A program made the position numbers and the translations under genes. Below the pieces are notes generated by a model. It had not been told where the DNA came from, ran no database searches, and saw only the letters and a list, made by a program, of their open reading frames with translations. A stretch of DNA of 64,000 nt. Origin: Apoderus coryli (Eukaryota > Arthropoda > Insecta > Coleoptera > Attelabidae). The stretch covers positions 6,014,001 to 6,078,000 of the forward strand of contig OU452201.1 of assembly GCA_911728435.2 (NCBI GenBank), given 5' to 3'. The stretch's first letter is position 1; the number at the start of each line of letters is the position of its first letter. Positions 58,112 to 64,000 of the stretch are shown here, piece after piece.

Positions 58112-60142
58112 CTTCATCACGCTCTAAAAACTACATTAGATTCTCAGCTTGAAAATAATTCTCAATTGAGGGGGTGAGGACTAATATAAAAATATAAGCA
58201 CGACTAGAACCTTGGGCGTAGAGATTTCTTGACATATCTTCTTTGATTTTTCTGGTAATAATTCCACATTCTAACTTGCCCGTCTCTGGCTACGCTCATG
58301 TTTGTAACAGCATTGTATTCGACATGTGTTTTTTTAAATTCTAATATGCTGTACCTTATCCAAATATCTTTGCAATAACAAATTCAACGAACACATATTT
58401 GCTATCAATCTTCGTGTCTCCCTATTTAAAAAAAAACAGTCAATATTATGATATATAACTGCCGCAAATCCAAGGAATTTGTCATGCTAAAAAATCACGA
58501 ATCACGACAAATTTTCCTAAAATAAAACAGCAGGGAAAAAAACATATTTTAATGGTGATTTTTATGACGGAAAACCCATAAACATTTCATGAATACTTAT
58601 CATCGCGTCGCAACTTTGTAATAGATAATTTGTTGAACATTTTTATTGTCTGGTTTATGTTATGATATCAATTTTTTGTTAAGGAGACCACAAAATGTTA
58701 TATACAAGTCGAGTCATGTAAAAAAGTATCCTATTATAACTTCTTCGAGATTGACAAAAACTGGCAGCAATACAGGATTGCCAGATACAAACTCTTTTTT
58801 TTTTTCTGAACGCGCTACAAAATTTTTTAAATAAAGACGGATATAACCATTTGGAAGTCAGTCTATCACAATTCTTAGGCGACGTCAAATTGTACAGCTA
58901 ACATTTAAGAAAGTTATGTATTTATTACTGCTAGAAAAGAAAGTGATATTACCCTTTCCGGGCTTTGCAGGAGAAAACTTGGAACCGCGATTTTTAGTTA
59001 AATTCTCTGACATACAACGTGATTCCTTCTTTTCTTTTTCTTATCTGTTCTATCGATCTAATGTTGCTGCTTCTATCGAAAAGTCATGGCTTTAGGTTTT
59101 GAAATTTCAAATGGAATGTAGTTTTTAAAATTAGAAACTTTTATCAATTTTCTTACACTATTTTCTTTTCTAATTGTATTTGCCCTTTTGTGAAAACCCA
59201 AACCGTCAATTTGCTAACCAAATTTATGATTTTCATGAATTTGTAAATTTTAGCAGCCCGGTAGTGGAATAAAATACAAGTAATGTCACCTCAGAGAGGT
59301 TGCCTCCGGGGACCATTAATCTACCATCCAAGTTTCCCAACCAACCATATTTTTCTTATTTCTACTCTCTCAGTTTTTCAAATTCCTTGGAAAAGTAGAG
59401 CCGACCAATATGTTCACATTATATTCGCTATGTGGTTTCCAACACATCTCCGCTCACTTATTTTGAAACAATTTTAATGCTCTAGCAGTTTTTTTACAAT
59501 TTTTCATAGTTAAAATTTCATTTCCTTAAATGTGTTTAAGGTAAAAAATGAGGCTTATTTCTTCTAAGTCAGATAGGTGTAATTTAAAAAGTGGTTTCCG
59601 TCATTAATTTCTATTTCATAGTCCCTATACAAATGCTTAAAGTTACTAGGGGGAGTCAATTAAATAGAGAATTGCTATAATTTTTCGTACTCACTTCATG
59701 TTCTACTATAACTCTCAATTGTACAAAATTAATTACTCAAACTTAGAGCCTTTGATTTAATTTATATTTTTCCGGTCAAACTATACCGGGTGTCCCACCG
59801 AAAAGGGTTTCGGTCGATTCAAAATAATATAAAATTCGAGGTTGGCATTTAAAAATTTTCAATTTTGACACTTTTTTTTAATTTGATTTTATACGTTTTT
59901 TTTTTACTAGGATACTAGGATATCCCAATAAATAAAAAATTGGGATCATTGTTTAATCTGCCAGTCTTTTTTGACATAAAAATACAAATAATGATCCAAT
60001 AAAATAAAAAAAAGAAAAAGGTACAAAATTCCAAAGAATACGACACATTTTTTGTTGTATACGTAAATTAATTTTTGCCGTGTACTCTTATTTCGGAAGG
60101 TTTCCTATTCAGGATGATAAATCTTTAATTTCTTTGTTTCAG
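58112..60142. other. Upstream region of the receptor gene, no gene recognised
   Basis: TACCGGGTGTCCCACCGAAA at 59786 is a reverse copy of the recurrent repeat end. Frames at 58646-58834 and 59283-59477 show no family features. At 60129-60142 TTTCTTTGTTTCAG is a good splice acceptor, so the receptor's 5' leader may be spliced from farther upstream. Confidence 0.45.
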
Positions 60143-60373
60143 ATAATATGAGAACATCATACTATTCCCAAAGCTCACATCATCAAAATGTCGAAGAATC
60201 CTCAAACCAAACAGAAACAGTTTCGATCAAAATACATACGCAAGTATCGAAAAATCGCTAGGTAGTTCGCTTTATTAGAAAAAGGATTACAAACCATGTT
60301 GTTGACAGCAACATTTCAAAATTGAGTAGTATACGGAACATATTGGGATTTAAGAAGGATTATAAAACGGAAA
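60143..60373 (+). other. Probable 5' untranslated part of receptor exon
   Basis: It lies between the acceptor at 60142 and the start codon at 60374. An in-frame TGA at 60323-60325 and no ATG between it and 60374 fix the start. An out-of-frame ATG is present near 60148. The assignment as untranslated exon is inference from the acceptor. Confidence 0.45.
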
Positions 60374-60561
60374 ATGTCGGATTCTGAAGCGTACCCGACA
60401 AAGGCTAGGGTATTTGATAATATCATTCCACTCCTGACAGCAGACACAACAATTCCACCACATCTGACAAGTGATAGCGGTTACAACGAGTCCACATATA
60501 ATGGATCGTGTTTACGCATGGAAGGAGAGACTGAAAATTTGTTGAATTTTATTATTTGTGG
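60374..60561 (+). CDS. FMRFaR: Receptor exon 1 (N-terminus)
   Basis: Residues 1-62 and two bases of codon 63, ending at GG|GTAAGT. It encodes the hydrophilic extracellular segment (MSDSEAYPTKARVF at the start, YNESTYNGS with both sequons) and the first residues of TM1 (LLNFIIC). Reading past the donor gives a stop at once. There is no signal peptide, as usual for class A receptors. Intron 1 is 298 bp. Confidence 0.88.
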
Positions 60562-63500
60562 GTAAGTTTAAATATTCGTTGTCCCAAACAAGATTTTTAA
60601 ATTTAAACTGAACGAGTCCATTGATTCTGACAAATATTTCTTTGATTAAGCTGGTATTACTGCTTTGACATCTGTTTGTCGTTCTCTACACTTATTTACT
60701 AGTGAACGCTGATTTTGGTGAACAACCAAAAGTGTTTATTATGTATTCTTTCGGGAAAAGAAATTGTATTTTATTATGTTTGCGGAATAAAATTTCTGTT
60801 TTGTGTAACATTTTTACCATGCAGTCGAATTAATACTGTGCTATAATTTATTGTTTCAGATTACTGCTGAATATAGTTGGATTCTTGGGCATTGTAGGCA
60901 ACATAATCTCCATGGTGATCCTTTCCAGACCACAAATGCGATCAAGCATCAACTATCTGTTGATTGGGTTGGCCAGAGTTGATACAGTACTAATAATTAC
61001 TAGTATCTTATTGTTTGGTCTGCCCGGCGTTTATCCATACAGTGGTGTACTTTTTACCTATCATTTCGTGTATGTATTTTTTTATTATTTATTATTGAGT
61101 CGTAGGACATTGGAATTTGTATTAATAAATTAGAAACGTCCATGATTATATCTGGATAAATTTGAAGGCCTCTTCGTTTAACACAATCAAAAAAATCGCA
61201 TGTTACAAAATTTTCACTTAGTTTGCAATTTGGCTCTTGTTTTCATGCGCTATTATAATTCGATTTACATCCAGGTGTACAGCACGCTGAAGGTATATGA
61301 AAATCTACTATGAAGCAAGAATCAATAATAAAAAGAATCGCGAACTTTTATTAATGATAATAATTATTAAATACATACAAACCCTCTACAAAAGACACTT
61401 CCACGGCTTGATCTTAGGACACACACTATGCCGTCCCGGTGCAAGAGTAATAAACAAAGCACTTTATTTGATTAACAAACAGTTTATCCGGTGTCGTACT
61501 AGTTTAATTTGTTCTGACCCCCCAGCCTAACCCACCCCTGACATTTTCCTAACTATGGGATATCATATTTTTAATAATCCTACAAAGATAAGTAAGTGTG
61601 CCAAATTTCATTTTGATATCGAGACGCGTTTCGCAAATATTACTAAAAACCCATCGTCATTTTTCGATATATTTATGTTCATATAAAAAAAAAATCTTAT
61701 TTTTTCTTGTAGAATGTTCCCTTAAATTATCTTAAGTTAATTTCGGGACACCCTGTATTTATAATTTTTTTTGGATTGGGGTTTTTGGTTCGTAAAAAAG
61801 TGAAATATTTTTTTTTTCATGTCAACCTTCTTTTTTTCACTTTCCTTTTTTTTCTTCGACGTTTCGACGAACAAATTTTGTCTTCTTCAGGATCATTAGT
61901 GTTCTGAAGAGAAGAAAACAGAACACTAATGAGAAACGTTGAAGAAAAAAAAGAAGGTTGGCATGAAATAAAAAAAAATATTTAGTTAATAAATATACTG
62001 TTAAACCGCATAATACTTTTAATTTCAGAGTGTATCCTCACATAGCGCAAGTGGTCTACCCCCTAGCGACGACAATGCAAACTGCATCGGTTTACTTGAC
62101 TTTGACAGTTTCCCTGGAGCGATATGTGGCTGTTTGCTTCCCATTACGGGCGCGCTCCCTTTGCACCTATGGTCGAGCCCGTGCCTACGTTATAGGTATA
62201 GTGGTATTCTCCACCGTTTACAATTTACCACGGATGTGGGAAGGTCAAACTCTTTCAGAGTGGAGTGATAAATATAATACAACAATTTACTGTCCTACAA
62301 CTGCACCTTTAAGAGAAAACGATGACTATATACGAATGTATGTGCACTGGTTGTATTTGATTTGTATGTATTTGTTGCCATTCAATGGGTTGGCATTTTT
62401 GAATGCTGCTATTTATCGACAAGTAAGTGATTTATAGTTTTGATATTTAAAAATGTTCTTGCCGATACCTAGAAAAAAAAATTAGGTCCAATAGTACCTA
62501 TATGCAAAAGAGACCCTCTCGTTCTGATGCCTGCCAGAGCAATATAATTGTTAGATATGATTTTAATAAAATACAACTTCAAGCAAAAGTCGCCAAGTTT
62601 TGAAGTTGTATTGCGAAAGTCGCAAGTTGAGAGCGAAAGTCGCTAAGTTTTGAAGTTGTATTGCGAAAGTCGCAATACAACTTCAAAACTTAGCGACTTT
62701 CGCAATACAACTTCAAAACTTAGCGACTTTCGCTCTCAACTTGCGACTTTCGCAATACAACTTCAAAACTTGGCGACTTTTGCTTTCAACTTGCGACTTT
62801 CGCAATGCAACTTCAATACTTAACGACTTTCGCTTTCAATTTGCGACTTTCGCAACACAACTTCAAAACTAAGTGACTTTCGCTTTCAACTTTGCAATTT
62901 TCGCAATACAACTTCAAAACTTAGCGACTTTCGCTTTCAACTTGCGACTTTCGCAACACGAATTCAAAACTTAGCGACTTCCGCTTTCTACTTTGCGACT
63001 TTCGCAATACAACTTCAAAATTAGCGACTTTCGCAATACAACTTCAAAACTTAGCGACTTTCGCTTTCAACTTTGCGACTTTCGCAACACAACTTCAGAA
63101 CTTAGCGACTTTTTTTTTGCCTTTAAGGTCTGTCCACGTACCCTGAATCTGTATAATCGTTTCTGATACTAGGAATATTGCTCCTGTCCAGAAAAGACAC
63201 TCCTCTTAAAGTAATTTGCGAGAAGCTTCCAAATTAATAGTTTCGACTAATGACTTTATGTTAATTTTCTGATGTTAAATACTAATTCACAAAAATGTCA
63301 GATAATTTTTTCAAGGTTTATTTTCTGTTAGTGCATGAGCGTTCTGGATCTGCGATTTCTCTGGCAAATTGCATCTACTACACTGGCTATTTTTTAGCCT
63401 CGTTTGATTAAGGCTGGTGTTTAAATTTATGTGGTATGTTGAATATGTATAGAAGTTCCGTCGGTCTAGAGTTAAAACTGTCGACTTCAAACCGCATGGA

Positions 63501-64000
63501 CACTTTTTATTGACGCATCCTATTCTTAAGGCTGTTTAATCAGACTCCAAATATAGGTATAAGGCATTCATGATTGTGCACTTATTTCTTAATCGATTTG
63601 AAAAATTCTTTTTGGATCATAGAGAGAACACTTTAACAGAGGTTTATATAGGAATAAAAAAAAAATTCTTAGCAATTTATATTAACTTCAAAATAAATTT
63701 TTAAGAAATTTTATTTTTATTCCTATATAAACCTCTGTTAAAGTGTTCTCTCTATGATCCAAAAAGAATTTTTCAAATCGATTAAGAAATAAGTGCACAA
63801 TCATGAATGCCTTATACCTATATTTGGAGTCTGATCAAACAGCCTCAAACAACAATGTGTAAATCATTTTTCATTGTTGTTTGTCGTAATTCTAACATTG
63901 TTGGAAACGAATTAATTCCGAGTTAAATTTGGTTTCAATTTCAGGTTCTCAAGGCAAACAGGGAACGTCAAAGGCTCTCGCGGTTGCAACGTCGCGAAAT
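60374..64000 (+). CDS. FMRFaR: FMRFamide-receptor-type GPCR, four exons, cut by window end
   Basis: A class A neuropeptide receptor of the insect FMRFamide receptor type; such receptors sit in the plasma membrane of neurons and muscle and couple FMRFamide-like peptides to G proteins. Joined exons give 282 residues up to the window edge: an extracellular N-terminus with two N-glycosylation sequons (N38, N43), TM1 with GN at 76-77, TM2 with LARVD (D104), TM3 ending ERY at 163-165 in place of DRY, TM4 near YVIGIVVFSTVYNLP, a Cys in the second extracellular loop (IYCP), TM5 WLYLICMYLLPF and the start of loop 3 (NRERQRLSRLQRREI). TM6, TM7 and the tail lie beyond 64000. Splice phases are consistent throughout. 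No Cys is visible at the top of TM3. The call is from the GLAR.DTVLIITSILLFG and TLERYVAVC-type blocks. Confidence 0.9.
60860..61069 (+). CDS. FMRFaR: Receptor exon 2 (TM1-TM2)
   Basis: It starts after TTGTTTCAG and completes Gly 63, then LLLNIVGFLGIVGNIISMVI (TM1), the intracellular RPQMRSSINY turn, TM2 with GLARVDTVLIITSILLFG, and the YPYSG extracellular loop. It ends at TTCGT|GTATGT, two bases into codon 133. A second possible GT two bases earlier breaks the frame with exon 3 and is rejected. Confidence 0.88.
61800..61981. repeat. Imperfect inverted repeat in receptor intron 2
   Basis: The left side carries ATATTTTTTTTTTCATGTCA, ACCTTC, CTTCGACGTTTC and CATTAGTGTTCTG. The right side carries the reverse complements in mirrored order (CAGAACACTAATG, GAAACGTTGAAG, GAAGGTTGGCATGAAA). 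Two inserts on the left side interrupt pairing. The left arm contains the hammerhead-like block described next. Confidence 0.75.
61848..61892 (-). ncRNA. Hammerhead-like motif in intron 2 (minus strand, weak)
   Basis: On the minus strand: CTGAAGA (fits C-U-G-A-N-G-A), then AGACAAAATTTGTTCGTC with a GAC/GTC closing helix, GAAAC and GTC. The order is right, but helix II needs an extra unpaired A and helix I is not evident. It is probably a decayed relative of the better candidates. Confidence 0.28.
62029..62422 (+). CDS. FMRFaR: Receptor exon 3 (TM3-TM5)
   Basis: It starts after TTTAATTTCAG, completes Val 133 and encodes residues 134-264: TM3 (VVYPLATTMQTASVYLTLTV) ending ERYVAVCFPL, intracellular loop 2 with LCTYGRARAY, TM4, the WEGQTLSEWSD loop with an NTT sequon, and TM5 ending AIYRQ. 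The donor CAA|GTAAGT is phase 0. Intron 2 before it is 959 bp and intron 3 after it 1,522 bp; both hold inverted repeats. Confidence 0.92.
62573..63115. repeat. Minisatellite with head-to-head inversion in receptor intron 3
   Basis: Units of about 50 bp made of CTTCAAAACTTAGCGACTTT, CGCTTTCAACTTGCGACTTT and CGCAATACAA are repeated. The first ~95 bp run in the opposite orientation to the rest. The turning point is at 62668, with perfect 34-base arms (62633-62666 and 62670-62703) around three bases. Units vary by point changes and small deletions. There is no spacer pattern and no cas gene, so it is not a CRISPR array. Confidence 0.92.
63529..63845. repeat. ~130-bp near-perfect hairpin in receptor intron 3
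   Basis: The left arm (63529-63660, AGGCTGTTTAATCAGACTCC onward) and the right arm (63713-63845) are reverse complements with one clear substitution and small differences near the loop, around a ~52-base AT-rich loop. No open frame is present. The near identity points to a recent foldback insertion or to gene conversion between arms. In the pre-mRNA it would form a long double strand about 100 bases before exon 4. Confidence 0.93.
63945..64000 (+). CDS. FMRFaR: Receptor exon 4 (start of intracellular loop 3), partial
   Basis: It begins after TTTCAATTTCAG and reads VLKANRERQRLSRLQRRE, then the first two bases of the next codon at the window edge. The basic, Arg-rich segment following IYRQ is the start of the third intracellular loop, which contacts the G protein. 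Confidence 0.9.

Noticed and set aside
60885..61133. Separate gene starting at 60885
   Set aside because: It begins at a TTG within exon 2 of the receptor; splice sites and phase join it to exons 1 and 3.
62573..63115. Regular repeats resembling a CRISPR array
   Set aside because: Contiguous tandem units without unique spacers, with an internal inversion, in a eukaryotic intron.

Overview
The window looks like insect nuclear DNA: AT-rich, gene-poor and full of decayed transposable elements. The only gene I recognise with confidence is at the right edge. It is a spliced G-protein-coupled receptor of the insect FMRFamide-receptor type, on the + strand, with four exons between 60374 and the window end, where it runs off. 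The transposon mix (mariner, hAT, PIF/Harbinger, P-like THAP element, IS630/Tc1-type DDE element, CR1-group LINE) fits an insect, perhaps a beetle or hemipteran. I cannot name the species.

Layout: 1-4.3 kb, nothing recognised. 4.3-5.5 kb, a broken hAT transposase and a G/C-run hairpin. 7.5-8.2 kb and 14.4-15.4 kb, two related mariner copies on opposite strands, each with internal deletions. 11.3-14.4 kb, a tandem duplication whose second copy holds a 2,700-bp element with TA target duplication and CCCAACTA inverted termini. 16.7-17.4 kb, an internally deleted PIF/Harbinger element with intact ends and TTA duplication. 18.7-20.0 kb, a P-like THAP element. 20.8-21.1 kb, a second Harbinger-type remnant. 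28-36 kb, a short hAT-end element, two more transposase tails, a MITE with ~170-bp inverted repeats and a 5'-truncated LINE with an open reverse transcriptase. 39-48 kb, a tRNA-like pseudogene, a LINE fragment and several perfect palindromes. 47-54 kb, hAT and IS630-type remnants, one split by a satellite with ~530-bp period. 55-60 kb, a compound inverted-repeat element and two weak host-gene candidates. 60-64 kb, the receptor gene, with inverted repeats in introns 2 and 3.

The most unusual signal is a scattered set of hammerhead ribozyme (type I) cores at 21.1, 24.0, 37.3, 48.6 and 49.0 kb, with decayed relatives near 33.5, 40.8 and 61.9 kb. Several have the full CUGAUGA / helix II / GAAAC / GUH order with a very short helix III. 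That form is known from Penelope-like retroelements and related small repeats. No Penelope-type reverse transcriptase or GIY-YIG endonuclease is visible here, so these are solo or non-autonomous copies. The copies at 48.6 and 49.0 kb face each other across a short repeat tail. The one at 49.0 kb has perfect helices.

The elements do not form a pathway. The one functional gene is the neuropeptide receptor. Its introns carry a head-to-head minisatellite and a ~130-bp near-perfect hairpin that would be double-stranded in the pre-mRNA. All calls come from reading the sequence; no database search was run.
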